Shown here: positions 13,870 through 23,686 of the stretch, piece by piece
Numbering within the stretch: the stretch's first letter is position 1
Layout of the letters: every line of letters starts with the position of its first letter
Source: Burkholderiales bacterium
GTDB taxonomy: Bacteria > Pseudomonadota > Gammaproteobacteria > Burkholderiales > Burkholderiaceae_C
Assembly (NCBI GenBank): GCA_026954015.1
Contig: JAIXLP010000029.1
Location: 26,894 to 90,893, forward strand
Direction: 5' to 3'
DNA: 64,000 nucleotides
Notes under the pieces: generated by a model
Told to the model about the DNA's origin: nothing
Seen by the model: the letters and a program-made list of their open reading frames with translations, nothing else
The model's database searches: none
Made by a program: the position numbers and the translations under genes

Positions 13870-15843
13870 TCAGCGCAGCGCGCGGTAGATTTCCTCGGCC
13901 AGCTCGCGCGAGATGCCCTCCACGCTGGCCAGATCCTGGACGCTGGCGTCCTGCACGCCGCGCACGCCGCCAAAGCGCTGCAGCAGGCGCGCGCGCTTTT
14001 TCGGGCCGATGCCGGGAATGTCCTCCAGGCGGCTGGCGCCCACGCGCACCTTGGCGCGCGCCGCGCGCATGCCGGTGATGGCGAAGCGGTGCGCCTCGTC
14101 GCGGATCTGCGCCACGAGCATGAGCGCAGCGGAGTCGCGGCCCAGGTAGACCTTCTCGCGCCCGTCGGCGAACACCAGTTCTTCGAGCCCGACCTTGCGC
14201 CCCTCGCCCTTCTCCACGCCGACGATGCGCGAGAGGTCCAGCCCCAGCTCGGCAAAGACCGCGCGCGCCACGGCCACCTGGCCCTTGCCGCCGTCGATGA
14301 GCACGATGTCGGGCAGGCGGGCTCGGTGGGAACCGGGCTCGGCGCCGCCCGCCTCGCGCTGCGCCTCGGCCACGGGGCGGTAGCGGCGCTCAAGCACCTG
14401 GCGCATGGCGGCGTAGTCGTCGCCCCCGGTGATGCCCTCGATGCGGTAGCGGCGGTATTCGCTGCTTTGCATCCGGTGCTGGCGGAACACCACGCAGGAG
14501 GCCTGCGTGGCCTCGCCCGCGGTGTGCGAGATGTCGAAACACTCGATGGTGAGGCTGTCCAGATCCTCGGTCGGCAGGTCCAGCGCCTCGGCCAGTTGGC
14601 GCGTGCGCGCCTGCTGCGAGCCTTCCTCGGCCAGCAGGCGTGTCAATTGCAGGGCGGCATTCTGCTGCGCCATCTCCAGCCAGGTGCGCCGCTGCCCGCG
14701 CGGCTGGTGCACCGCCGTCACGCGCACGCCGGCCTGCTCCGACAGCGCCGCCAGCAGGGCCGCGTCCACCGGCTCGCTGGTCACCAGCACGCCCGGCACG
14801 GGCACGTTGAGGTAGTGCTGCGCCAGAAAGGCCGCGAGCACCTGCTGCTCGGCCGACGGCTCCGCACCGCCGCCGCCCTCGGCGCTCTCGGCGCCCTCCT
14901 CGGCTGCGTAGACGCCCACGGCATCGTCCACCTGGACGGGGAAGTACGCGCGGTCGCCCAGGTGGCGCCCGCCGCGCACCATGGCCAGATTCACGCAGGC
15001 GCGCCCGCCCTGCACGCGCACGGCGAGGATGTCCACGTCCTGGTCGGACGCGGTCTCCACGCTTTGCTGGTGAAGCACGCGCGCCAGGGCCTGGATCTGG
15101 TTGCGCAGCTCGGCCGCCTGCTCGTACTCCAGCCGCTCGGCATGCGCCATCATGCGCGCCTCCAGCTCTTGCAAGAGCGCCTGCGTCTCGCCGCGCAGGA
15201 GCGCCTCGGCGTGCGCCACGTCCTGGGCATAGGCCTCTGGGGAGATGTAGCCCACGCAGGGCGCGGTGCAGCGCTTGATCTGGTAGAGCAGGCAGGGCCG
15301 CGTGCGGTGGGCGAAGACCGTGTCCTCGCAGGTGCGCAGGCGAAACACCTTCTGGATCAGCTCGATCGTCTGCTTGACCGCCCACGCATTCGGGTAGGGC
15401 CCGAAATACCGGTTGTGCTTGTCCACTGCGCCACGGTAGTAGGCAACGCGCGGAAAGCGCTGCGAGGGGTCGTCCGTCGTGCCGTCCCTGGCCGCCACGC
15501 CGCTGATCTTGAGGTACGGGTAGCTCTTGTCGTCCCGAAAAAGAATGTTGTATTTGGGGTGCAGCTGCTTGATGAGGTTGTTTTCCAGCAGCAGCGCCTC
15601 CGCCTCGGAGCGCACCACCGTGGTCTCCAGCCGCACGATCTTGCCGACCATGTGGCCCACGCGCGTGCCGCCGTGCTCCTTCGTGAAGTAGCTGCTCACG
15701 CGGCGCTTGAGGTTGCGTGCCTTGCCGACGTACAGCAGCGCATCCTGCGCGTCGAAATAGCGGTAGACGCCGGGCAGCGGCGGCAAGGCGGCCACCTGCG
15801 CCAGGAGTTCCTCGGAATGCGTGCCTTTGGGCATGGTCGCCAT
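13870..15843 (-). CDS. uvrC: Excinuclease ABC subunit C
   Basis: 657 aa. The GIY-YIG nuclease is at the N-terminus ([31 protein letters not shown]), then UVR domain ([25 protein letters not shown]), the RNase-H-like C-terminal nuclease ([34 protein letters not shown]) and tandem HhH ([21 protein letters not shown]). It makes both incisions in nucleotide excision repair with UvrAB. An acidic Ala/Glu/Gly insert (about 308-326, [18 protein letters not shown]) lies in the linker between UVR and the second nuclease domain. Confidence 0.97.
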   Translation of the reverse strand: MATMPKGTHSEELLAQVAALPPLPGVYRYFDAQDALLYVGKARNLKRRVSSYFTKEHGGTRVGHMVGKIVRLETTVVRSEAEALLLENNLIKQLHPKYNILFRDDKSYPYLKISGVAARDGTTDDPSQRFPRVAYYRGAVDKHNRYFGPYPNAWAVKQTIELIQKVFRLRTCEDTVFAHRTRPCLLYQIKRCTAPCVGYISPEAYAQDVAHAEALLRGETQALLQELEARMMAHAERLEYEQAAELRNQIQALARVLHQQSVETASDQDVDILAVRVQGGRACVNLAMVRGGRHLGDRAYFPVQVDDAVGVYAAEEGAESAEGGGGAEPSAEQQVLAAFLAQHYLNVPVPGVLVTSEPVDAALLAALSEQAGVRVTAVHQPRGQRRTWLEMAQQNAALQLTRLLAEEGSQQARTRQLAEALDLPTEDLDSLTIECFDISHTAGEATQASCVVFRQHRMQSSEYRRYRIEGITGGDDYAAMRQVLERRYRPVAEAQREAGGAEPGSHRARLPDIVLIDGGKGQVAVARAVFAELGLDLSRIVGVEKGEGRKVGLEELVFADGREKVYLGRDSAALMLVAQIRDEAHRFAITGMRAARAKVRVGASRLEDIPGIGPKKRARLLQRFGGVRGVQDASVQDLASVEGISRELAEEIYRALR

Positions 15844-15895
15844 TGTGTCGTGTGGCCGATACCCCCACCGGCCCCGCGTCCCCCCAGCGCATGAG

Positions 15896-15971
15896 TGGTG
15901 CCGCTTGTCCGAATCGAACGGACGACCTACGGTTTACAAGACCGTTGCTCTACCAACTGAGCTAAAGCGGC
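15896..15971 (-). tRNA. tRNA-Thr (anticodon TGT)
   Basis: Minus-strand cloverleaf: acceptor GCCGCTT/AAGCGGC with encoded ACCA, D-arm TAGCTCAGTTGGTAGAGC, anticodon loop CTTGTAA on an ACGGT/ACCGT stem, T-arm with GTTCGATTC. It sits between sspB and uvrC, 52 bp upstream of the uvrC start. Confidence 0.97.
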
Positions 15972-16032
15972 TACTCCAACCTCTACGCGCGCGTGGGGTG
16001 GCACAGAGCAAGGCCCCGCGTCACGACATCCG

Positions 16033-16539
16033 CTATTTGATGCGCTTGAGCGCAGGCCGCCGGCCCCTGCCCGCAGGCGGCCTCGGAACCGGCGCATCAC
16101 CGTCCGCGCGATCGGCCACCTTCACGGACTGCAGCGTAGCCGCGCCGTTATCGCTCTCGGGCGCCTTGTCCACCGCCACGGCGAGACTTTCACCGGGTGA
16201 AGCAACGTCACCCTCCTCGGCGGAAAAGGCCATGCCCTGGCCGTTTTCACGCGCGTAGATCGCCACCACCCGGCCGACGGGCACCGCGATATCGCACGGC
16301 CGCCCGCCAAACCGCGCCTTGAACGTGATGTACTCGTTGGAGATGTTGAGCGCGCTCGTCGCATCGTGGCTCACGTTGAGCACAATCTCGCCGTTGTTCA
16401 CATACTCTCGCGGTACCTGTACCGTGTCGTCGACGCGTACCACGATGTAGGGTGTGAACCCGCTGTCGGAGCACCACTCGTGCAGCGCGCGGATCAGATA
16501 GGGCCGCGTGGAGGCCAAGGATGTGGGTTCGCTGTCCAT
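16033..16539 (-). CDS. sspB: ClpXP protease specificity-enhancing factor SspB
   Basis: 168 aa from ATG 16537-16539 (MDSEPTSLASTRPYLIRALHEWCSDSGFTPYIVV). The SspB fold signature follows: VPREYVNNGEIVLNVSHDATSALNISNEYITFKARFGGRPCDIAVPVGRVVAIYARENGQGMAF, the ssrA-tag-binding domain. A long flexible linker ends in a short basic/hydrophobic tail (RGRRPALKRIK) that would contact ClpX. It delivers ssrA-tagged proteins to ClpXP. It follows sspA by 32 bp; the 5' extension to 16704 overlaps sspA and is not credible. Confidence 0.94.
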   Translation of the reverse strand: MDSEPTSLASTRPYLIRALHEWCSDSGFTPYIVVRVDDTVQVPREYVNNGEIVLNVSHDATSALNISNEYITFKARFGGRPCDIAVPVGRVVAIYARENGQGMAFSAEEGDVASPGESLAVAVDKAPESDNGAATLQSVKVADRADGDAPVPRPPAGRGRRPALKRIK

Positions 16540-16571
16540 GGTGCAGTTGCGGCGATGAACCAAAGGCGGGT

Positions 16572-17183
16572 TTACTTGCGCATGACCTTCTCGGAGGGCG
16601 TCAGCGCCTCGATGTAGGCCGGCCGGGAAAACACGCGCTCGGCGTACTTGAGCAGCGGCGCGGCGTTCTTGGACAGTTCGATGCCATAGTAGTCCAGACG
16701 CCACAACAGCGGCGCGATGGCCACGTCCAGCATCGAGAACCCGTCGCCCAGCATGTACTTGTTCTTGAGGAACACCGGCGCGAGCTGCGTGAGGCGATCG
16801 CGGATGTGGCCGCGTGCCTTCTCCAGCATCCGCTCGTTGCCCTTGCTCGCGCGCGACTCCAGCGTGCTCACGTGCACGAAGAGCTCTTTTTCAAAATTCA
16901 GCAGGAACAGACGCACGCGCGCGCGATCAACCGGGTCACCCGGCATCAGCTGCGGATGCGGGAAACGCTCATCGATGTACTCGTTGATGATGTTGGATTC
17001 GTACAGAATCAGATCGCGCTCCACGAGGATCGGCACCTGACCGTACGGGTTCATCACCGCGATGTCTTCCGGCTTGTTGTAGAGGTCGACATCACGGATC
17101 TCGAAATCCATGCCCTTCTCGAACAGGACGAAACGGCAGCGGTGTGAGAACGGACACGTCGTGCCCGAATAAAGCACCATCAT
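16572..17183 (-). CDS. sspA: Stringent starvation protein A (GST-fold RNA polymerase-associated protein)
   Basis: 203 aa. Thioredoxin-like N-terminal domain (VLYSGTTCPFSHRCRFVLFEKGMDFEIRDVDL; cis-Pro region GQVPILVERDLILYESNIINEYIDERF) and an all-helical GST C-terminal domain (MLDVAIAPLLWRLDYYGIEL). SspA binds RNA polymerase and alters promoter use in stationary phase. Start is one of two adjacent ATG codons at 17183 or 17180. It lies 91 bp downstream of petC, an arrangement conserved in beta- and gammaproteobacteria. Confidence 0.95.
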   Translation of the reverse strand: MMVLYSGTTCPFSHRCRFVLFEKGMDFEIRDVDLYNKPEDIAVMNPYGQVPILVERDLILYESNIINEYIDERFPHPQLMPGDPVDRARVRLFLLNFEKELFVHVSTLESRASKGNERMLEKARGHIRDRLTQLAPVFLKNKYMLGDGFSMLDVAIAPLLWRLDYYGIELSKNAAPLLKYAERVFSRPAYIEALTPSEKVMRK

Positions 17184-17274
17184 TGCAAGCGGCTCCTCAA
17201 AATCAAAAGAGTGGGCACCGGCCCACTCCAGGGGTGTCGATGGCCCGCACTGCCGCGCGAGCCGTTCTACCCGT

Positions 17275-18030
17275 TTATTTCACGTCTTTCCAGTACGCGG
17301 CATTCAGGCGCCACGAGATCAGGATGAGCAAGGCGATGAACATCAACACCCAGACGCCGACCCGCACACGCGTCTTCTGCGCCGGCTCGCCCATCCACTG
17401 CAGATAGTTCACCAGGTCGCCCACGGTCCGTTCGTACTCCACCGGCGTCTGCGTGCCGGGCGTTACCTGTTCCCAGCCCTTGAAGGCCTGGACCTTTTCG
17501 CCGTGGCGCTCGACTTCCTCGTACACGGGGCGGCGTTCGCCCTGCAGCTGCCACAGTACGTGCGGCATGCCCACGCTTGGAAACACCATGTTGTTCCAGC
17601 CAGTGGCCTTGGTGTCGTCACGGTAGAACGTGCGCAGGAAGGTGTACAGGTAATCGGCACCGCTGCCGCCGCTGCCCGAACGCGAACGCGCGATCACGGT
17701 CAGATCGGGCGGGTTGGCACCGAACCATGCCTTCGCCTCCTTCGACGTGATCGCGGCCTGCATGGTCTCGCCGACCTTGTCCGTCGTCAGCAGCAGGTTG
17801 TCCTTGATCTGCTGCTCCGTGAGGCCGATATCGGTGAGGCGGTTGTAGCGCATGTAGGCCGCAGAATGGCAGCTCAGGCAGTAGTTGACGAAGGTACGCG
17901 CGCCGTTTTGCAGCGACACGTGGTCTGTGAGGTTCACCGGCGCCTTGTCCAGCGGGAACCCCCCCTCTGAAGCCTGGACGCCGGCAACCAGCCCGAGCGT
18001 CGCGATCATCGCAAGTATGAATTTTTTCAT
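17275..18030 (-). CDS. petC: Cytochrome c1 of the bc1 complex
   Basis: 251 aa. Signal peptide MKKFILAMIATLGLVAGVQAS, haem c site CLSCH (about 52-56), axial Met region downstream (PSVGMPHVLW), and a single C-terminal anchor (VRVGVWVLMFIALLILISWRL). It takes electrons from the Rieske protein and passes them to soluble cytochrome c. Third gene of petABC, 17 bp after petB. Confidence 0.97.
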   Translation of the reverse strand: MKKFILAMIATLGLVAGVQASEGGFPLDKAPVNLTDHVSLQNGARTFVNYCLSCHSAAYMRYNRLTDIGLTEQQIKDNLLLTTDKVGETMQAAITSKEAKAWFGANPPDLTVIARSRSGSGGSGADYLYTFLRTFYRDDTKATGWNNMVFPSVGMPHVLWQLQGERRPVYEEVERHGEKVQAFKGWEQVTPGTQTPVEYERTVGDLVNYLQWMGEPAQKTRVRVGVWVLMFIALLILISWRLNAAYWKDVK

Positions 18031-18047
18031 GGTCTCGTCTCTCCGGC

Positions 18048-19469
18048 TCAGTGCGCAACGAAGTTCACGCGGTCAGGCACCGGCTTGGGCTCGCCCAGAC
18101 GGCTCCACCACGGCATGAGCAGGAAGAATCCAAAGTAGAACAGCGTCCCGACTTGCGACACCCGCTCGCCCACCGGAGACGGCGGCTGCATCCCGAGGTA
18201 CCCCAGGATGAAGAAGACGATGACGAACAGCACGTAGAGCCACTTGTGCCAGTCAGGACGGTAGCGGATCGAGCGTGCCGGGCTGCAATCGAGCCAGGGC
18301 AGGAAGAACAGGATCACCACCGCGCCGCCCATGGTCACCACACCCCAGAACTTGGCGTCTATCGTCACCATGAGCGCGATGGCGACGATGCCCGCCACCA
18401 GGATCACCGCCTTGACCAGACCGACCAGTTTCGCCTTGAACACCCCGTAGCCCGCGCCGAGGACGACGCAGGCGATCAGCGCGATCATCATCTCGCTCGT
18501 CACCGCGCGCAGCATCGAGTAGAACGGCGTGAAGTACCACACCGGCGCGATGTGCGACGGCGTCTGCAGCGGATCGGCCGGAATGAAGTTGTTGTACTCG
18601 AGGAAATAGCCCCCGAGTTCGGGCGCGAGGAACACGATGGCCGAGAACACGAACAGGAAGATCGAGACGCCGAAGATGTCGTGCACCGTGTAGTACGGGT
18701 GAAACGGCACGCCATCGAGCGGATGACCGTTGGCGTCCACGGGCTTGCCCGGGCCCTTGATTTCGATGCCGTCGGGGTTGTTCGAGCCCACGTCGTGCAG
18801 CGCCAGCAGGTGTGCCACCACCAGACCCAGCAGCACCAGCGGCACGGCGATCACGTGGAAGCTGAAGAAGCGGTTGAGCGTCGCGTCACCCACCACGTAG
18901 TCGCCGCGAATGAAGATGGACAGGTCCGGGCCGATGAACGGGATGGCCGAGAACAGGTTCACGATCACCTGCGCGCCCCAGTACGACATCTGGCCCCAGG
19001 GCAGCAGGTAGCCCATGAAGGCCTCGGCCATCAGCGCCAGGAAGATGAGGCAGCCGAAGATCCAGACCAGTTCGCGCGGCTTGCGATACGAGCCGTAGAG
19101 CAGCCCGCGGAACATGTGCAGGTAGACGACGATGAAGAACGCCGACGCTCCGGTGGAGTGCATGTAGCGGATCAGCCAGCCCCAGGGCACGTCGCGCATG
19201 ATGTACTCGACCGACTCGAAGGCCTTGGCGGCATCGGGCTTGTAGTGCATCACGAGGAAGATGCCGGTGACGATCTGGATCACCAGCACCAGCAGCGCGA
19301 GGGAGCCGAAGATGTACCAGAAGTTGAAATTCTTCGGAGCGTAGTACTCCGACATGTGCACCTTGTAGGCGCTGAACGCCGTCGGGAAACGGTTTTCGAG
19401 CCAGTTGGTGAGCTTGTCGGTCGCCGAGGCGTTGGGCGAGATCTGCTTGAATTCGCGATAGGCTGCCAT
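18048..19469 (-). CDS. petB: Cytochrome b of the bc1 complex
   Basis: 473-aa polytopic protein. It has the two haem-b His pairs in helices B and D (VMHYKPDAAKAFESVEYIM...MHSTGASAFFIVVYLHMFRGL; FFSFHVIAVPLVLLGLVVAHLLALHDVGSNNPDG) and the Qo-site PEWY equivalent here as PVWYFTPFYSMLRA, which matches the bacterial P-x-WY loop only loosely. It oxidises ubiquinol and pumps charge across the inner membrane. It is preceded 10 bp upstream by petA. Confidence 0.97.
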   Translation of the reverse strand: MAAYREFKQISPNASATDKLTNWLENRFPTAFSAYKVHMSEYYAPKNFNFWYIFGSLALLVLVIQIVTGIFLVMHYKPDAAKAFESVEYIMRDVPWGWLIRYMHSTGASAFFIVVYLHMFRGLLYGSYRKPRELVWIFGCLIFLALMAEAFMGYLLPWGQMSYWGAQVIVNLFSAIPFIGPDLSIFIRGDYVVGDATLNRFFSFHVIAVPLVLLGLVVAHLLALHDVGSNNPDGIEIKGPGKPVDANGHPLDGVPFHPYYTVHDIFGVSIFLFVFSAIVFLAPELGGYFLEYNNFIPADPLQTPSHIAPVWYFTPFYSMLRAVTSEMMIALIACVVLGAGYGVFKAKLVGLVKAVILVAGIVAIALMVTIDAKFWGVVTMGGAVVILFFLPWLDCSPARSIRYRPDWHKWLYVLFVIVFFILGYLGMQPPSPVGERVSQVGTLFYFGFFLLMPWWSRLGEPKPVPDRVNFVAH

Positions 19470-19479
19470 GTGGTTCCCC

Positions 19480-20082
19480 TCAAGCCTTCTTCTTGTCTTC
19501 GCCGATCAACAGCTTGGTGTCGGACAAATACATGTAGGGCGGCACCGGCAGGTTGTCGGGCGACGGTTTGTTCTTGAAGACGCGGCCGGCCAGGTCGAAG
19601 GTCGAGCCGTGGCACGGACACAGCCACCCCCCGGGCCAGTCGGCGGGCAGCGATGGCTGCGCGCCGGTAGCGAATTTGTCCGTGGGCGAGCAGCCCAAGT
19701 GCGGACAGATGCCCACGACCACCAAAATCTCCGGCTTGATCGAGCGCCATTCGTTGCGCGCATATGGCGGCGTGAATTCGTCCGGGTGGCGCTGCGATTC
19801 GGGGTCGGCGAGCTCGCCGTCGTGCTTGGCCAGCGCCTCCACCTCTTCCTTGGTGCGCTTGAGGATCCAGACCGGCTTGCCACGCCATTCCACGGTGACT
19901 TTTTCGCCTTCCTTGAGCGCGGAAATATCCACTTCCACCGCAGCGCCTGCCGCCTTGGCCTTCTCCGAAGGCTGAAAACTGCTCACGAACGGCACCGCGG
20001 TCGCCACGCCTCCCACGGCACCGACGCAACTCGTGGCGATCAACCAGTTGCGCTTGCTGGAGTCGATCGGGGTATCACTCAT
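19480..20082 (-). CDS. petA: Ubiquinol-cytochrome c reductase Rieske iron-sulfur subunit
   Basis: 200 aa. A twin-arginine-like N-terminus is weak (SSKRNWLIATSCVGAVGGVATAVPF), giving one membrane anchor. The [2Fe-2S] ligands are in CPHLGCSP and CPCHGSTFD, about 20 residues apart with a WPGGW loop between. First gene of petABC on the minus strand; a divergent promoter region of 129 bp separates it from mscL. Confidence 0.97.
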   Translation of the reverse strand: MSDTPIDSSKRNWLIATSCVGAVGGVATAVPFVSSFQPSEKAKAAGAAVEVDISALKEGEKVTVEWRGKPVWILKRTKEEVEALAKHDGELADPESQRHPDEFTPPYARNEWRSIKPEILVVVGICPHLGCSPTDKFATGAQPSLPADWPGGWLCPCHGSTFDLAGRVFKNKPSPDNLPVPPYMYLSDTKLLIGEDKKKA

Positions 20083-20211
20083 GGGTATCCTTAGATTGTG
20101 CTGTCATCTGGACGATCAACAGCAAATTGTAGCGGACGCCTGCAGGCCCGCGGCACCTCGCGGCTTGCGCGATACTTGCGCCCGCTCAACAAACCCGGAA
20201 AGGAAATAACC

Positions 20212-20634
20212 ATGAGCATGATGCAGGAGTTCAAGGAATTTGCGGTCAAAGGCAACGCAATGGATCTGGCCGTCGGTGTCATCATCGGCGCCGCATTCGG
20301 CAAGATCGTCGACTCGATCGTCGGCGACCTGATCATGCCGCTCGTCGGCAAGGTGATCGGCGGGCTGGATTTTTCCAGCTACTACGTGCCGCTGGCGGGT
20401 CAGGCGATGGGGCTGACCCTTGAAGAAGCGAAAAAGGGCGGCGCCGTCTTCGCCTATGGCAACTTCATCACCATCCTGGTGAACTTCATCATTCTCGCGT
20501 TCATCATCTTCATGATGGTCAAGCGGATCAACCTCATGAAGAAGGAAACACCCGCCGCGCCCGAGGAACCGCCGGCCACGCCGGAAGACGTCCTGCTGCT
20601 GCGCGAAATCCGCGACAGCCTGAGCAAGCGCTGA
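20212..20634 (+). CDS. mscL: Large-conductance mechanosensitive channel
   Basis: 140 aa from ATG 20212 ([43 protein letters not shown]), the standard MscL start and first helix, preceded by AAGGAAA. The second transmembrane helix is [28 protein letters not shown], and the C-terminal helix [12 protein letters not shown] forms the cytoplasmic bundle. It relieves hypo-osmotic stress. The frame continues upstream to 20098, but that extension is not MscL-like. Confidence 0.97.
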   Translation: MSMMQEFKEFAVKGNAMDLAVGVIIGAAFGKIVDSIVGDLIMPLVGKVIGGLDFSSYYVPLAGQAMGLTLEEAKKGGAVFAYGNFITILVNFIILAFIIFMMVKRINLMKKETPAAPEEPPATPEDVLLLREIRDSLSKR

Positions 20635-20655
20635 GCCCCGCGAACCCGCCGGTGC

Positions 20656-21705
20656 TCACTGCGCCGGCGACGCAGGCGCGGCCAGCGTACGCGCCATGCG
20701 CACCGCTGCGATCAGGCTGCCCGCGTCGGCGCTGCCGCGCCCCGCGATGTCAAACGCCGTTCCGTGGTCGGGACTCGTGCGCGCAAGCGGCAGGCCGAGC
20801 GTCACGTTCACGCCGCGCTCCACGCCCAGGTATTTGACGGGGATCAGTCCCTGGTCGTGGTACATCGCGACGACCACATCGAATTCACCCGCGCGCTCTG
20901 GCGTCGAGCGCGCGCGCATGAACACCGTGTCGGGCGCGTAGGGGCCGCTTGCGTCCAGCCCTTCGGCGCGGGCGCGCGCAATCGCCGGCGCGATGACGTC
21001 GATCTCCTCCCGGCCAAACAGGCCGCCCTCTCCCGCGTGGGGATTGAGCCCCGCCACCGCGATGCGCGGAGTGCGTCCGAGGCTGCGGGCCAGCACCGCA
21101 TGCGTGATGCGCAGGGTCTGCAGGACACGCTCCTGCGTGACCGCGTCGATCGCCTCGCGCAGCGCGACGTGGATGCTCACGAGCACGGTGCGCAATTCGT
21201 CGTTGGCCAGCATCATGCGCACCGGCATCTGCGCCAGCGGCACGCCCACATGCGCTGCCGCACGCGCCTGCAGCATCTCGGTGTGCCCGGGATACGGCAC
21301 GCCCGCCTTTGCGAGCGCCTCCTTGTTCAGCGGCGCCGTAACCAGCGCCGCCACCTCCCCACGCAGCGCCGCATCGGCGGCCCAGACCACGCACGAGGCC
21401 GCATCGCGCCCCGCCTGCGCGCTCACCCGGCCCAGCGGGGGTGGCCCCGCCAGTTCGTCGAGCTGCCACACGGGCAGGCACCGCGGCGGCAGGCCCGCAA
21501 TCTCCTCGAGCGCCTCCAGCCGCACCACGGGCAGCGGGGGCTGGCCGGGCCCCTCGATGCATGCCGCCGCGCGCCGCAGCGTGGCGACATCCCCCACCGC
21601 AAAGCAGCCGCCAAGCAGCTGCGGCGCGTCGCGAAACGCCTTGGCGACGATCTCGGGGCCGATGCCGGCGGGATCGCCCTGGGTGATGGCGATGGGCAGC
21701 TTCAT
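20656..21705 (-). CDS. pdxA: 4-hydroxythreonine-4-phosphate dehydrogenase
   Basis: 349 aa from ATG 21703-21705 (MKLPIAITQGDPAGIGPEIVAKAF). PdxA motifs: TAPLNKEALAKAGVPYPGHTEML (metal/substrate His), GLNPHAGEGGLFGREE, and AMYHDQGLIPVKYLGVERGVNVTLGLP. It oxidises 4-phosphohydroxy-L-threonine in pyridoxal phosphate synthesis. The start overlaps the stop of the Nif3 family gene as ATGA. The frame extends far upstream as a high-GC shadow and was trimmed. Confidence 0.96.
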   Translation of the reverse strand: MKLPIAITQGDPAGIGPEIVAKAFRDAPQLLGGCFAVGDVATLRRAAACIEGPGQPPLPVVRLEALEEIAGLPPRCLPVWQLDELAGPPPLGRVSAQAGRDAASCVVWAADAALRGEVAALVTAPLNKEALAKAGVPYPGHTEMLQARAAAHVGVPLAQMPVRMMLANDELRTVLVSIHVALREAIDAVTQERVLQTLRITHAVLARSLGRTPRIAVAGLNPHAGEGGLFGREEIDVIAPAIARARAEGLDASGPYAPDTVFMRARSTPERAGEFDVVVAMYHDQGLIPVKYLGVERGVNVTLGLPLARTSPDHGTAFDIAGRGSADAGSLIAAVRMARTLAAPASPAQ

Positions 21706-22454
21706 GCCGGATTGTCGATGTCGATGAACCGGTGCTCCAGGCCCAGCTCGGCGGCAACGCGCGCCGCGACGGCCGGCGCGCCATAGCGCTCGGTGGCATG
21801 GTGGCCCGCCGCGAAAAAGGCCACGCCGGTTTCCTGCGCAAGGTGCGCCTGCGGCTCGGAAATCTCCCCGGTCACGAAGGCGTCGGCACCGGCGGCGATC
21901 GCGCCCTCGAAGTAGCTCTGGGCGCCACCCGTGCACCAGGCCACGCGGCGTATCGGCTGCGGCGGCGACGGCAGCACGGCCGTCACGGCGCGTCCCAGCA
22001 CGGTCTGCAGGTGCGCTGCGAGCGCCGCGCCGTCCGCATAGGCTGCGCTTCCCACGCACCCAAGATTCTGGTTGCCGAACCAGGTATCGGCGCGCCAGCC
22101 CAGCCGGAGCCCGAGCTGCGCGTTGTTGCCCAGTTCGGGGTGCGCATCGAGCGGCAGGTGATAGGCGTACAGGTTGATGTCATGCGCGAGCAGGCGCTGC
22201 AGCCGCTGCTTCATCCAGCCGGTCACGCGCCCATCCATGCCACGCCAGAACAGGCCGTGGTGCACGAAAATCGCATCGGCGCCCGCGTCGATGGCCGCGT
22301 CGATCAGCGCGCGGCTGGCGGTCACGCCGCTCACGAGGCGCGCGATACGCTCTCGACCCTCGACCTGCAAGCCGTTGGGGCCGTAGTCCTGCAAGCGCTC
22401 GGGCTGCAGCAGCAGATCGAAGCGCGCGAGCAATTCCTGCCGATCGCAACTCAT
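21702..22454 (-). CDS. Nif3-like dinuclear metal center protein
   Basis: 250 aa from ATG 22452-22454 (MSCDRQELLARFDLLLQPERLQDYGPNGLQVEG). Metal-binding signatures of the NIF3/YbgI family: IFVHHGLFWRG, YAYHLPLDAHPELGNNAQL and, near the C-terminus, GHHATERYGAPAVA. The family forms hexameric toroids with two metals per subunit; E. coli YbgI has been called a GTP-cyclohydrolase-like protein but the role is unsettled. Translationally coupled to pdxA and divergent from the HtrA-type protease gene. Confidence 0.93.
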   Translation of the reverse strand: MSCDRQELLARFDLLLQPERLQDYGPNGLQVEGRERIARLVSGVTASRALIDAAIDAGADAIFVHHGLFWRGMDGRVTGWMKQRLQRLLAHDINLYAYHLPLDAHPELGNNAQLGLRLGWRADTWFGNQNLGCVGSAAYADGAALAAHLQTVLGRAVTAVLPSPPQPIRRVAWCTGGAQSYFEGAIAAGADAFVTGEISEPQAHLAQETGVAFFAAGHHATERYGAPAVAARVAAELGLEHRFIDIDNPA

Positions 22455-22513
22455 GACCGGGATTGTGCCCGTGCAAAACCGCGACAATGGCGTTTTGAAC
22501 CGATCACCCTCCC

Positions 22514-23662
22514 ATGAAGCGTTTGTGGCTGCTGTTTTCCCAAACCGTGACGGTCTGCGTCGCGGCCTGGTTCGTCGTGGCCACGCTGCAGCCGGGGTGG
22601 CTGCAACGCGGCGTGGTGCGCGACGGCGCGGGCATCACGCTCTACGAAGCGCCAGGCAACCATGCGCCGAGCGCCGAGCCCGCGGCGGGCAGCTTCAGCC
22701 CCGCGGCGCGCAAGGCGTCCCCGGCCGTCGTGAGCATCATCACGAGCAAGGCGGTGCGCCACCCGCGCAGCAACGACCCGTGGTTCCAGTTCTTCTTCGG
22801 CGACCAGGGCACGCAATCGCAGACCGGCCTGGGCAGCGGCGTCATCATGAGCCCGGATGGCTACATCCTCACCAACAACCACGTCGTCGAAGGCGCGGAC
22901 GAAATCGAGGTGGCACTGGCCGACAGCCGGCACGCCACGGCCAGCGTGATCGGCACCGACCCCGAAAGCGACCTGGCGGTATTGAAAATCAGCCTTCCGT
23001 CGTTGCCGGTGATCGTGCTTGGCGACTCCGACGCACTCGCGGTGGGCGACCGGGTGCTGGCCATCGGCAACCCGTTCGGTGTCGGCCAGACCGTGACCAG
23101 CGGCATCGTCTCGGCGCTGGGGCGCAGCGAGCTGGGCATCAACACCTTCGAGAATTTCATCCAGACCGACGCGGCGATCAACCCCGGCAACTCGGGCGGC
23201 GCGCTGGTGGACGTGAACGGCAACCTCATGGGTGTGAACACCGCGATCTACTCGCGGTCCGGGGGCAGCATGGGCATAGGTTTCGCCATTCCCGTCTCGA
23301 CGGCGCGCCAGGTGCTCGAAAGCATCGTGCGCGACGGGCAGGTCACGCGCGGCTGGATCGGCGTCGAACCGGGGGAGCTCTCCCCCGAACTGGCCCAGAC
23401 CTTCGGGGTGCGCGCAAGCGAGGGGGTGATCATCACCGGCGTGCAGCACGGCGGCCCTGCGGCCAACGCGGGCGTGCTGCCGGGCGACGTGGTCGAGCAG
23501 GTACAGGGCAAGACCATCACGACGGTGCCGCAGCTGCTTACCGCCGTGGCGGCGCTCAAACCGGGCGTTGCAGCGCAGTTGCAGATCCTGCGCGGCGAAG
23601 AGCGCACGCAGGTTTCGATCGTGCCGGGCACGCGCCCGCGTCTGGCGCGGCGGCGCCAATAG
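22514..23662 (+). CDS. DegS/DegQ-type periplasmic serine protease with one PDZ domain
   Basis: 382 aa. An N-terminal uncleaved anchor or signal (LWLLFSQTVTVCVAAWFVVATL) precedes the trypsin-like domain: His in TNNHVVEGADE, Asp in ESDLAVLKI, Ser in NPGNSGGALVD, and the conserved GIGFAIP. One PDZ domain follows (GWIGVEPGELSPELAQTFGV...GVLPGDVVEQVQGKTI). One PDZ domain plus an anchor resembles DegS, the sensor protease for envelope stress. It converges with tatC; the tatABC-htrA order recurs in Burkholderiales. Confidence 0.93.
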   Translation: MKRLWLLFSQTVTVCVAAWFVVATLQPGWLQRGVVRDGAGITLYEAPGNHAPSAEPAAGSFSPAARKASPAVVSIITSKAVRHPRSNDPWFQFFFGDQGTQSQTGLGSGVIMSPDGYILTNNHVVEGADEIEVALADSRHATASVIGTDPESDLAVLKISLPSLPVIVLGDSDALAVGDRVLAIGNPFGVGQTVTSGIVSALGRSELGINTFENFIQTDAAINPGNSGGALVDVNGNLMGVNTAIYSRSGGSMGIGFAIPVSTARQVLESIVRDGQVTRGWIGVEPGELSPELAQTFGVRASEGVIITGVQHGGPAANAGVLPGDVVEQVQGKTITTVPQLLTAVAALKPGVAAQLQILRGEERTQVSIVPGTRPRLARRRQ

Positions 23663-23686
23663 CGGGACGACCGCCGGCGGCGCGTA

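Noticed and set aside
13174..15894. 906-aa plus-strand ORF antisense to uvrC
   Set aside because: It is the high-GC shadow of uvrC, Arg/His/Ala-rich with no domain, and would run across the pgsA gene too.
18051..19577. 508-aa plus-strand ORF antisense to petB
   Set aside because: Strongly charged His/Arg/Glu/Asp composition typical of an antisense frame of a membrane protein; petB is unambiguous.
20098..20211. 38-residue N-terminal extension of MscL
   Set aside because: The standard MscL start with AAGGAAA lies at 20212 and the extension is not hydrophobic or conserved-looking.
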